Shown here: one piece after another, positions 23,991-33,450 of the stretch
How positions within the stretch are numbered: the stretch's first letter is position 1
Layout of the letters: each line of letters begins with the position of its first letter
Source of the DNA: Zygnema circumcarinatum
Lineage: Eukaryota; Streptophyta; Zygnematophyceae; Zygnematales; Zygnemataceae
Direction: 5' to 3'
NCBI GenBank assembly: GCA_037447605.1
Contig: CM074817.1
Coordinates: forward strand, 534,219-598,218
Length of the DNA stretch: 64,000 nt
The notes under the pieces: model-generated
What the model was told of the DNA's origin: nothing
The model's input: only the letters and a program-made list of their open reading frames with translations
Database searches by the model: none
Program-made: the position numbers and the translations under genes

Positions 23991-24034
23991 TAGAAAAAAT
24001 GCTATGAGCGGATATCTACCGTATTTAACTACGC

Positions 24035-24256
24035 CAACCCTCACCCGAACTCGTAGCCCTAACTCGAACCCTAACCCTAACCCGAACCCTAACCCTAACC
24101 CTAACCCTAACCCGAACCCTAACCCTAACCCGAACCCTAACCCCAACCCGAACCCTAACCCTAACCCGAACCCTAACCCTAACCCGAACCCTAGATCTTA
24201 ACCCTGCGCATGACCCTTAACCCTAACCCTAACCCAAGCCTTACCTCTTAACCCTT
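24035..24256. repeat. Interstitial telomere-like array, CCCTAA with CCCGAA variants
   Basis: About 220 bp of alternating CCCTAA and CCCGAA hexamers have the same orientation as the 22.6-kb array. Array, dispersed repeat, MULE and second array together form one 1.6-kb block. The ordered CCCGAA variants, roughly every second or third unit, suggest local expansion of a mutated higher-order unit. Confidence 0.9.
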
Positions 24257-24420
24257 AGCCTTGCCCTCAGCTCTAGCTGTCGTGCCGTAGCCCCCCCAGT
24301 CCCCGCAGGAAAACGTGAACCCGCCGCTGCTCTCTCTCTCTCTCTGTCGCGTTTCAGATTTGAGCATTCCCTTTGTGGGACAAGCCTCGACTCGTTGCCC
24401 TTCTGCGAGGCTTAAGGGAC

Positions 24421-24422
24421 GG

Positions 24423-24455
<33 letters not shown>

Positions 24456-24463
24456 AGGCAGGC
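24421..24463. repeat. (GGCA)n microsatellite
   Basis: About ten tandem GGCA units lie just upstream of the NFU start codon. Confidence 0.9.
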
Positions 24464-24484
24464 GTAGGGAAGGAGCTTTCACTC

Positions 24485-27048
24485 ATGACGTCACGACTGC
24501 GGCTGCCGCGCATGGCCAGAGGCGTGCTGCGCTCGTGGCAGCTGTGTTGCAGGGAACCTCCTGCAAAGGCGGCTGTCGCGGCTATGCATTCGATGCCGCC
24601 CCTCTCCAGTCGCATGGGCCCCTCAAAATTTGAATTTCATTCTCCTCTGCCTCTCTCCTATTCAGCACCCGGTCGCCGAGGTCTCCACTTTCTCAGAGTG
24701 CCCGAAGTCAAAGTAGTTGTGGAGCACAGGCTCAACATCTGGAGTTTTCAGCTGACGTCTTCCTGCAATGATCCGAACAAGCAGATGACAGTTCAAGGAT
24801 CTGTGAGCTATATAGCAACTTGAGGATGCTTACTCGTCGTCCCTTGCAGGTGCGTTGCAGAGCAGCGTCGGCAGATGTTCGTTCAAACGCAGAGCACGCC
24901 CAACCCTTCGAGCTTGATGTTTCTCCCCGGCCGCCCCGTGATGACGAAGGGCAGTGCTGACTTCGCTAATGCGCGCTCAGCTGCAGCTTCGCCCTTGGCA
25001 CGAACGCTTTTTCGCATTGATGGTGAGGTTCACAGCCAACCGTTCCTTCTCCCCAGTTACAAGGAAGTGCTCAAGCACCACAATTAGCCAGGAGTCGGAG
25101 AATGGTGTGTTGGCATGTAGCCGATGATGTTTTGGTCCCTTGCATATTTGCATTTGCTCATGGGGACATTACAGTCAGAGGCTGTCGACCTTTCTCATGA
25201 ACTTTGAACTCCTTTTGGACCATACTCTTCGTCAGCCGCACGGGAGCGTCTTTTGTTTTGACTTGGCTTGGCGCGATTAGCATAATCCCAATCGGCTCCG
25301 TAGGCCTAACTAGTTCTTAGCCTTTTTCAGGGTCAGTCTGGGGTTCATGCAAAACGAATAAAAGAGAGGGAAATTCTAGCAAAGAAATCATAAGAAACAC
25401 CGAAAATCGACTGTCATCATCACCATACGCTGGAGCCATAATCGTAGGAGGAAATGGTCGTTCGACGATTTGCCTTAGTTTGCTATCAGCGTTTTTACTG
25501 TAAGCTGTGGTCCTGGTAGGTGAAAGGATATAGGAAAGCGTTAGTCGAAGCCAGCAGCAATTTTTACGTACGAAGCAAGTTGAGGGAGCCAGAGTATCGC
25601 GTCTAAATATGTTGCACGGCAATCGGGTGCAGGCGTGGTGCGCGTATTTTTTGGCTCTGATTTTGTGACTGTAACCAAGTCGGAAGGGGCCGACTGGGGT
25701 GTTCTCAAACCCGACATATTTGCTGCCATCATGGATTTCTACTCGTCGGGGCAACAGCTTATGATTGAAGTAGCTCCCTCTTCATTGGATACAGCTATTC
25801 AAGAGGTGTGAACCCAGCGTTTGCTTATGCCAGACAAGCGCCCGTCTAATCTTAGTCGACTCTAACTGATGACAGTCCTTGGGCAATGCTAATTATGCAG
25901 AAGCGAAGGTAGCGTACATATTTTGATACGCATTGTTGCAATGATAGATTTCACTGCAGAAGTCCGCATGCAATCCTAACACTGATCGGATTCTTGTGTA
26001 ATCAGGATGACGACGAAATAGTGGCCATGATAAAGGAACTGATAGAAACACGTATTCGTCCAGCAGTTCAAGATGACGGTGGCGACATTGAATTTGACAG
26101 CTTTGACCCGTGAGCATTTCCATTCTAAATGTTTATACATGGTCTCTCTTGTCAATCGGCGCCCCGCCCCTCCCCTTCCCCCGCACCCCTTTTTTATTCT
26201 TTTTCCGGCTTGCACCTTTCTTAAAACCAACTGATTGTTACAGCTTGTAAGAACTTAATCTGCCGAAACTTCACTGTGCAAGGTGAAAGTGCAAGATAAG
26301 TACACAAACTATAAGTAAAACCTTTGAATTATTCAACCACCATTTCTAGATGCCCAGAGAACCTTGGTCTGCCGTAGGTCGGAGCGTTGAGAGCTGCAAG
26401 TTTGGTCCTATCTCAAGGGTTAGGTCCCATCATGCTATGTGACGATGGTGGTGTTTTGGTGTTATTGCTTATTTACACCAAAGTCACACTTTGTTGGGCA
26501 CTTGCTGCCTCCTTTTCAACGGGGGATCAGGGAAATAGGAATTGTCACGCTAAGGATGCAAGGAGCATGTAAGGGATGCCCAAGTTCTGCCATCACATTG
26601 AAGAGCGGCATTGAGAACATGCTCATGCATTACGTTCCGGAGGTGAGCGCACCACCCGGTTTCCTCCGTCGAAGAGTATTTCAATACATTTCAGTTTAGT
26701 CTGCTCATTCCTTTTCATCTGGAATCCTTTTGAAGGGTCGGAAAAGGATTGCTGAGTTCTGTTCAACAGTGTTAGTGTCTGCTGCTCTTGGCTTATGCTG
26801 ACGGAGAAGTATGCAAACAGAGGCAGATTAAGCCGAATAAGTTTTAGGGAGTTACGGGGCCTGTGGAATTGAACATAGTGGTCTTGGAATAATGGTCCGA
26901 CGATGACGCCTTACAGTATGGGAATGGTTTCGAGCAGGTGAAGGGCGTTAGAGAAGCTCCAGATGAAGGTGAAGATGAAGATGAAGAAGGCCACACCGAT
27001 GCGGAGTTTGACAATGGCGAAATCAACACCAATTTGGGGAAAATTTGA
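24485..27048 (+). CDS. NFU4: NFU-type iron-sulfur cluster scaffold, mitochondrial (NFU1; plant NFU4/5)
   Basis: Six exons: 24485-24712, 24875-25022, 25633-25805, 26006-26109, 26531-26642 and 26938-27048. They sum to 876 nt, 291 aa, with consistent phases. Exon 1 is Arg-rich and poor in acidic residues, as expected of a mitochondrial presequence. The Nfu N-terminal domain follows ([19 protein letters not shown] ... [14 protein letters not shown]). The NifU C-terminal domain is split over exons 4-5 ([11 protein letters not shown] ... [11 protein letters not shown]) and holds the CxxC that binds a 4Fe-4S cluster between two monomers. The tail is acidic. NFU proteins deliver clusters to lipoate synthase and respiratory-chain targets. 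The exon 1/2 junction is the least certain (an alternative acceptor lies at 24850). The gene sits between two telomere-like blocks. Confidence 0.9.
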
Positions 27049-27997
27049 ACCACTCTCGTTTGGAAAAAGCATCCCAAATTGCTGACAAGTGCAATATTCT
27101 CTCCTAGACCTTCCTCTTAGTCAGCAATGTATGTCCAATAACTTTTTCAAATTTTGACAAACCACACGTTTTCTTATTGACCTGTTCTTTTCGATTTTCG
27201 AGTTGCGTGCATTCCCAAGTGTGGCCAATGTCAAAATGTACATAGCATGAAGTGTTTAGTCATTGCGTGTGAGCGGGTCCCCTTGATGTAGTGGACATAA
27301 TACGTTCATAGCTACTTGGTCGATCCCTAATCCAAGCATGAGATATTGTTGGCCAGAGGTATACCTGCGAGCAGCTGAGGTTAAACATTTTATTTTGTTC
27401 AAACTCCTTGGGCCTTAAGTGGATGAAATTCAGTGTTTTCTATTGGTTAAAGTTTTGGGGTTATGGGGGCTTTCTGGACTTTCTTTTATGGTTTTGTATG
27501 TTTCTAATAGGTTACTAATGTTTTCGAAAGGCATGTTTCAGTGTTTATAGGGTTGTGAGGAGTTTCTGTGGGTGTGCAAGAGTGGCAAGGTTTAAAGAGC
27601 TCCAGAAATTCAAGATATTGAAGATCTATTGGATTTTGTGGTTTTAAAATTTCTTGATTTCTTTAGGTGTTCTGTGTTTTACAGAGATCTTCGTCCCCAT
27701 TTAGTGTATGTAGGACATTGAGCATCTTAGGAGTTTTAGGGCTGTCGGCTATTTATCGAGCTGGTTTTGAAGGGTGTTTGCTGCTGCTATTGGACGAGTT
27801 GTTGGAATTGTGGCTCTTTCGGTGGGTCTATTTTCAAACTTGTACTTTATCATTCAAATAAAAAAATTATGTTTTTTTAGCCTTTCTTCTTCTCGCATGT
27901 TGTGTCCGGTCTTCTCATCGTAATGGTGAATGTGTACTGTTTGTGCAACGTCTTCTTGGGATGGCTGCTTCAAAGTGGCCTTGCCCTTGTGAGTTAA
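27049..27997. other. AT-rich intergenic region downstream of NFU
   Basis: T-rich DNA with no recognised exon or RNA gene. Confidence 0.5.
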
Positions 27998-28276
27998 GTG
28001 GGCATGGGCGTGTTCATTGCCTCAGGTGTCCTGCTTTACGTAGGAGGAATTATTTATTTGGCAATCAGGAAGGACGCGGAAGTCACTTTTTCACCACCTT
28101 ATGATCAACCAGGAGACAACAGTCCAACAGATTTTGACATTGAAGTTTCAGAAGGGTTTGAAGAGTATGTTCCTAACCACAATCATCCAGCTCAGCAAGA
28201 GCTCAAAGTCATTTTTGCAAGGGAACGTTATATGTCCAAGATATCAAGACATTGCAAGTCTGATGATGCAAAATAG
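27998..28276 (+). CDS. Hypothetical small single-pass membrane protein
   Basis: A 92-codon frame from ATG begins with one hydrophobic helix (FIASGVLLYVGGIIYLAI). An acidic, hydrophilic tail with FDIEVSEGFEEYVP follows, then a basic end. I do not recognise the family. A clean membrane helix followed by balanced coding composition in otherwise AT-rich DNA suggests a gene or a last exon, but upstream exons were not found and chance cannot be excluded. Confidence 0.3.
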   Translation: MGMGVFIASGVLLYVGGIIYLAIRKDAEVTFSPPYDQPGDNSPTDFDIEVSEGFEEYVPNHNHPAQQELKVIFARERYMSKISRHCKSDDAK

Positions 28277-28408
28277 TCATAGCAAAACACATCAAGAATG
28301 CCAACCAGCTTCGCCGTGAGTTGCAGGCATGTAATGTGGCATGTTTAAGAAATGTTTATTATGCAATACATACGAGATTTTTAAAACCCTAAAAAACCTA
28401 AAAACCCT

Positions 28409-28492
28409 CGTGGCTCATGCTCGAGGCTCGTGGCTCGTGGCACGTGGCTCGTGGCATGTGGCTCGTAGCTCGAGGCTCGTGGCTCGTGGCTT
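28409..28492. repeat. GGCTCGTGGC-type tandem repeat
   Basis: Roughly eight degenerate copies of a 7-14 bp unit (GGCTCGTGGCACGT and relatives). It lies between a short C-strand telomeric motif (AAAACCCTAAAAAACC, about 28383-28398) and the G-strand array that starts at 28497. Confidence 0.75.
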
Positions 28493-28496
28493 ATGG

Positions 28497-30136
28497 GTTT
28501 TTAGGGTTTTTAGGGTTTTTAGGGTTTTTAGGGTTTTTAGGGTTTTTTAGGGTTTTTTAGGGTTTTTTAGGGTTTTTTAGGGTTTTTTAGGGTTTTTTAG
28601 GGTTTTTAGGGTTTTTAGGGTTTTTTAGGGTTTTAGGGTTTTAGGGTTTTAGGGTTTTAGGGTTTTAGGGTTTTAGGGTTTTTAGGGTTTTAGGGTTTTT
28701 AGGGTTTTAGGGTTTTAGGGTTTTAGGGTTTTAGGGTTTTAGGGTTTTAGGGTTTTAGGGTTTTTAGGGTTTTTAGGGTTTTTAGGGTTTTAGGGTTTTT
28801 AGGGTTTTAGGGTTTTTAGGGTTTTAGGGTTTTTAGGGTTTTAGGGTTTTAGGGTTTTTAGGGTTTTAGGGTTTTAGGGTTTTTAGGGTTTTAGGGTTTT
28901 AGGGTTTTTACCCCAGGGTTTTAGGGTTTTAGGGTTTTAGGGTTTTTAGGGTTTTAGGGTTTTAGGGTTTTTAGGGTTTTAGGGTTTTTAGGGTTTTAGG
29001 GTTTTAGGGTTTTAGGGTTTTAGGGTTTTAGGGTTTTAGGGTTTTAGGGTTTTAGGGTTTTTAGGGTTTTAGGGTTTTTAGGGTTTTTAGGTTTTAGGGT
29101 TTTAGGGTTTTAGGGTTTTAGGGTTTTAGGGTTTTAGGGTTTTAGGGTTTTAGGGTTTTAGGGTTTTAGGGTTTTAGGGTTTTAGGGTTTTAGGGTTTTA
29201 GGGTTTTTAGGGTTTTTAGGGTTTTTAGGGTTTTAGGGTTTTAGGGTTTTAGGGTTTTAGGGTTTTTAGGGTTTTAGGGTTTTAGGGTTTTTAGGGTTTT
29301 AGGGTTTTTAGGGTTTTAGGGTTTTAGGGTTTTTAGGGTTTTTAGGGTTTTAGGGTTTTTAGGGTTTTAGGGTTTTAGGGTTTTAGGGTTTTAGGGTTTT
29401 AGGGTTTTTAGGTTTTTTTAGGGTTTTAGGGTTTTTAGGGTTTTAGGGTTTTAGGGTTTTTAGGGTTTTTAGGGTTTTAAGTTTTAGGGTTTTAGGGTTT
29501 TAGGGTTTTAGGGTTTTAGAGGTTTTAGGGTTTTAGGGTTTTTAGGGTTTTAGGGTTTTAGGGTTTTAGGGTTTTAGGGTTTTAGGGTTTTAGGGTTTTA
29601 GGGTTTTAGGGTTTTAGGGTTTTAAGCACACACCTTAGGGTTTTAGGGTTTTAGGGTTTTAGGGTTTTAGGGTTTTAGGGTTTTAGGGTTTTAGGGTTTT
29701 GCCCAGGGTTTTAGGGTTTTAGTTTTAGGGTTTTAGGGTTTTTAGGGTTTTTAGGGTTTTTAGGGTTTTTTAGGGTTTTAGGGTTTTAGGGTTTTAGGGT
29801 TTTAGGGTTTTAGGGTTTTAGGGTTTTAGGGTTTTAGGGTTTTAGGGTTTTAGGGTTTTTAGGGTTTTAGGGTTTTAGGGTTTTTAGGGTTTTAGGGTTT
29901 TAGGGTTTTAGGGTTTTAGGGTTTTAGAGGTTTTAGGGTTTTAGGGTTTTAGGGTTTTTAGGGTTTTAGGGTTTTAGGGTTTTAGGGTTTTAGGGTTTTT
30001 AGGGTTTTAGGGTTTTTAGGGTTTTTACTGGGTTTTTAGGGTTTTAGGGTTTTTAGGGTTTTAGGGTTTTAGGGTTTTTAGGGTTTTAGGGTTTTTAGGG
30101 TTTTAGGGTTTTAGGGTTTTTAGGGTTTTAGGGTTT
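28497..30136. repeat. Telomere-like array, TTTTAGGG with TTTTTAGGG and TTTTTTAGGG units
   Basis: About 1.64 kb is made almost entirely of GGG separated by T3-6A. TTTTAGGG dominates, TTTTTAGGG is common, and a block of six-T units lies at about 28536-28610. Rare interruptions include ACCCCAGGG (near 28911), AAGCACACACC (near 29625) and GCCCAGGG (near 29701). TTTTAGGG is the Chlamydomonas-type telomere repeat. The G-rich strand runs 5'-3' toward the gap, as at the right end of a chromosome. Confidence 0.95.
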
Positions 30137-30236
30137 NNNNNNNNNNNNNNNNNNNNNNNNNNNNNNNNNNNNNNNNNNNNNNNNNNNNNNNNNNNNNNNN
30201 NNNNNNNNNNNNNNNNNNNNNNNNNNNNNNNNNNNN
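30137..30236. other. Assembly gap (100 N)
   Basis: Exactly 100 N, a conventional placeholder for a gap of unknown size. The left side ends inside the telomere-like array. The right side begins with degenerate C-strand motifs (AAACCTAAAACCC, AAAAACCC). Linkage of the two halves therefore rests on scaffolding only. Confidence 0.98.
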
Positions 30237-31315
30237 TGAAAAAAAAACCCTTGCTAAACCTAAAACCCTTGAAATCTTAAAAACCCTGTTTGCTTTTCAC
30301 GCTCTGCGGTGCCCGAGGCATGAGACAGCGCTTCGTACATTTCCGAACACATCCGTATAAATTTGTACCGTCCGTACAGTGCCAGGTGGCGCGCCTGCGG
30401 CGCGACTGCGGACTTGTTGTACTTCCAGGAGTTCTCAAGCTGGCAGCCGCTCCCGGGGGCTTTTCCGGGGCTGCGGGACTCGGCTCGGTATACTGTAGCC
30501 GCCGCGGCTGCTGGCTTGTACCAGTAGATTCGAAAGCTCAGTGGCAGGATGCAGCAATGTTTTCCTAGTTAGTGTGGTTAAAATAGTTAGTTAAATTTCT
30601 GAAAGTTTCTTGTGTACATAGAAACAGTAGATGGCAATGGATTACATTGATAAAGTCACAACAAACCGAGATGACTTTATCGATATTCCATACAATTTTT
30701 TGGGCAGGTCGTGACTTCAGTCACTTGTTATTCAACACAACATAAATTACATCAAAAATAAGTTCGACAATTTGCGATCTCATAAATGCCATAAATGACC
30801 CGACCTTAATGTCTTGTTCTTTTTTTTTTTTGAATTACCCACAAACCCTAAACCTCACCTTAATACCTAAAAAAAAGCTTAAGCCCCAAAAGCCCTTTCT
30901 AGAAGCATGACTAAACTCGCATGTGATTTGTGCGATCTGACGGTCAACAGTACTCGAAATGAATCGAATCGGACGGTTCACAATGGCGGAAAACGTCTCC
31001 ACAACGGCGGCGGCGACGTCTTTTCTGCGTTCAAAAGAGAGGCTGAACTTCAATAAAAAGGGTCTAGGAAAAAGCAAAAACAAATAAAAAAAATAAGCAT
31101 TTAAGGAACCCGCCTTATCACTTCGTAGTATTATAAAAAAATTTGAAGGTGAACATGTTTTATCGGTTTACGTTATTTTTTATTTTTTTTTTTTTTTAAC
31201 AAGGGAGCTCTTTCGCACTCACGGAGAATCGGAATCGGGTTGGGGGTGACGGGACACGACGCGTCCTTGGCGACAAATGAGGCGGAAAATCTGCTTGTCA
31301 GACACGGGCCTGCCA
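30237..31315. other. Intergenic, post-gap flank
   Basis: It begins with degenerate CCCTAAA-like motifs, then AT-rich DNA with T- and A-homopolymers (about 30820, 31180). No gene is recognised. Confidence 0.55.
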
Positions 31316-31960
31316 CAGAGAGAGGGGGGGGAAAGGTGAGAGAGGGGGGTGAGAGAGAGACAGCGAGAGGGAGAGAGACAGAGAAAAGGGGGGAGAGAGA
31401 GAGGGGGAGAGAGAGTGGGAGGGTGAGGGGGAGAGAGAGACGAGGAGAGAGAGAGGGAGAGAGAAGGGGGAAGAAAGGGAGAGAGAGGGGGGGAGGGAGA
31501 GGGGGGGAGAGAGAGGGGGAGAGAGAGAGGGTGAGAGAGGGGGGAGAGAGAGGCGGGGAGAGAGAGAGGGGGAGAGAGAGACAGGACAGACAAAGGCAGA
31601 GAGTAGGGGGGAAAGAGAGGGGAGAGAGAGAAGGGGGAGAGAGAGAGGGAGAGAGAGAGAGAAGTGGAGAGAGCGAGGGGGGAGAGAGAGGAAGGGAGAG
31701 AGAGGCGGGGGGAGAGAGAGGGGGAGACAGAGGGAGAGAGACAGAGAAGGGGGGAGACAGAGGGGGGGAGACAGAGAGGGAGAGAGAGAAAGAGCGAGAA
31801 AGGGGGAGAGGGAGGGAGAGAGCGAGGTGAGGAGAGAAGAGAGGGAGGGAGGGAGGGAGAGGGGGGCGAGAGAGAGTGGGGGGAGAAAGAGGAGGTGCAG
31901 AGAGAGAGAGGAAAAGAGAGAGGGATAGAGAGTGAGAGGTGGGTCAAGGAAAGTCCTCCC
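31316..31960. repeat. Purine tract (GAGAGG/GGGGGAGA)n, about 640 bp
   Basis: Almost uninterrupted G and A on the + strand. Long open frames on both strands (Arg/Glu/Gly-rich or Ser/Leu/Pro-rich) come from this composition. Such mirror-type homopurine DNA can form triplex (H-DNA) or quadruplex structures. Confidence 0.9.
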
Positions 31961-31984
31961 ACATTGGGCACACCCACATCCCAT

Positions 31985-32356
31985 TCATGAACCGACTGTA
32001 CGCCCGTGCCATTCAGCATCACCATAATCATTACGTGCAGTCTGCATCCCTTCAAAACGCAGAGGCTTACTCTTCTTCGGAACGCAAATGGACCCCTTAT
32101 TGTCGATGATGATCTTGATCGCCGCGTCTGTGCATTGAACGCCGTTGAGCGACTTGTAGGTCTGCTTCGCCGTGAAGCACTTGGCGAGGGAGCAGCACGA
32201 CGCGCCGGAGGGGACCTTGAAGGGGGAGCCCAAGCAGCCCTTGCTGGCTTTAGGCTGCACCTGCCCGGAGGGGCGGGCAGCCACGGCGGGCAGAAGGAAA
32301 AAGAGCGCGAGAAGAGAGAAAGGGAGGAGAAAAAATGCCTTTGTGAGGTCCGCCAT
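31985..32356 (-). CDS. Small secreted cysteine-rich protein
   Basis: ATG at 32356. The first 27 residues form a classical signal peptide (basic start, then FFLLPFSLLALFFLLPAVAA). The mature part has six cysteines: GCLGS, ASCCSLAKC, GVQC and GSIC. The frame can be read to the stop at 31985, or spliced after 32071, where AAGA is followed by GTAAGC. I do not recognise a plant family. The spacing CC-x4-C-x14-C-x15-C is not the 8-cysteine lipid-transfer or the hydrophobin pattern. The signal peptide, codon composition and clustered cysteines make a real secreted or apoplastic protein likely. Function unknown. Confidence 0.6.
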   Translation of the reverse strand: MADLTKAFFLLPFSLLALFFLLPAVAARPSGQVQPKASKGCLGSPFKVPSGASCCSLAKCFTAKQTYKSLNGVQCTDAAIKIIIDNKGSICVPKKSKPLRFEGMQTARNDYGDAEWHGRTVGS

Positions 32357-32948
32357 GGCGAGGTTAAGGGTTTATGGGCTTGGAAGGGAAGTGGAGAGAG
32401 GGACAAAGGGAAGTATGGAGAGGGAGAGGGAGAGGGAGCGGGAGGGAGGGAGATTTCGGACGACGCAGCGCGCCGAATTGAGGGCCGGGGCCGCCGACAA
32501 AACGGCTGTACACGGCATCTCACTTTTTGGTCCTATGGGTCTGTACGAAATAATGTGTACGGCCATGAAATATCGGGAACTTTACAGTTAACTGCATTTG
32601 TGCATGGATCGGCGGGCGGTGATTGGTTCGGCAATGGCGGGAATGGACATGTGCGGGCGGTTTGGATTTTTTGGAAGTTGCTCCGTTGCTTCCATCTTTG
32701 AAGTCGCTCGTGATTCGCAGACATGTTTATGTTGATGTTCATGCTCATGTTTATTGTTCATGATATTTTCATGCTAATGTTTTACGATTTGTTTATTGTT
32801 TGTGTATGCTTCTGCTTATGCTTATGTTTTTTTAACTGCGGGAATTAAGCCGGGTGCAGCCGCCGCCGGGATCCTCCGAGTGTTCCTAAGCAACATTCGG
32901 AGGATGTTTTTAGGGTTTTTAAAAACCCTAAAAGCCCTTATTGTGTTT

Positions 32949-33031
32949 CGGTCCTTTGTGACCAGTCCTTTGTGGTTCCACATTTTGCCTTTGTCCATGT
33001 ACATTTGATGGCCTCGCCATCGCGAGTTCAA
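32949..33031 (-). repeat. Single-arm copy of the dispersed repeat (inverted)
   Basis: Read on the minus strand it matches the family core (CTCGCGATGGCGAGGCCATC ... AATGTACATGG ... GGAACCACAAAGGACTGGTC). It directly follows a TTTTTAGGGTTTTT/AAAAACCCTAAAA motif. Confidence 0.7.
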
Positions 33032-33119
33032 TGAAACTTTTCCTTCTTTGGGTGGCGTATTGGGTTGAGGTGCATGCGATAACAGCAAAGTCTATTGACC
33101 GTAAGTTCTAGCTACAGCT

Positions 33120-33450
33120 CGTACGGCTAGTACGGATAGTACCGTATCTGGGCGTTTCGTATCGTATCGTATCGTATCGAATCCAAGAAGAAGGGGAGAA
33201 GAGCGAGCTCCTCTTACGGCGGCACGTGCGGGGAGATTAGGTGACTTTTGCGTAAGCCCGTAACGGCTAGTACAGCTAGTACGGAGAGTACGGCTAGTAC
33301 GAACAGTACGGATAGTACGGGTAACACAGAGTTACCGTACAAAAAGGTGGTTTCGGCAAAATCGGGGCGAGTTTTTTGGGGACGCAATGTACAGGGTGGA
33401 AAATATGAGGACTGTTGACTGTACTGTACGTACGTACGTACGTTCGCGCG
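33120..33450. repeat. Degenerate tandem repeats of TAGTACGG, CGTAT and TACG
   Basis: Clusters of GGCTAGTACGGATAGTAC (33121-33145, 33266-33322), CGTATCGTATCGTATCG (about 33160-33179) and a (TACG)n run (about 33424-33443). A related 'GATACGGTACGG' stretch occurs at about 9717-9770. Confidence 0.7.

Noticed and set aside
28497-30136. CRISPR-like array
   Set aside because: Units are 7-9 bp with no spacers, so it is telomere-type satellite DNA.
31219-32523. Very long frames (up to 434 codons) across the purine tract
   Set aside because: They translate to Ser/Leu/Pro or Arg/Glu/Gly monotony produced by (GA)n DNA. Only the minus-strand frame 31985-32356 has a signal peptide and cysteines.
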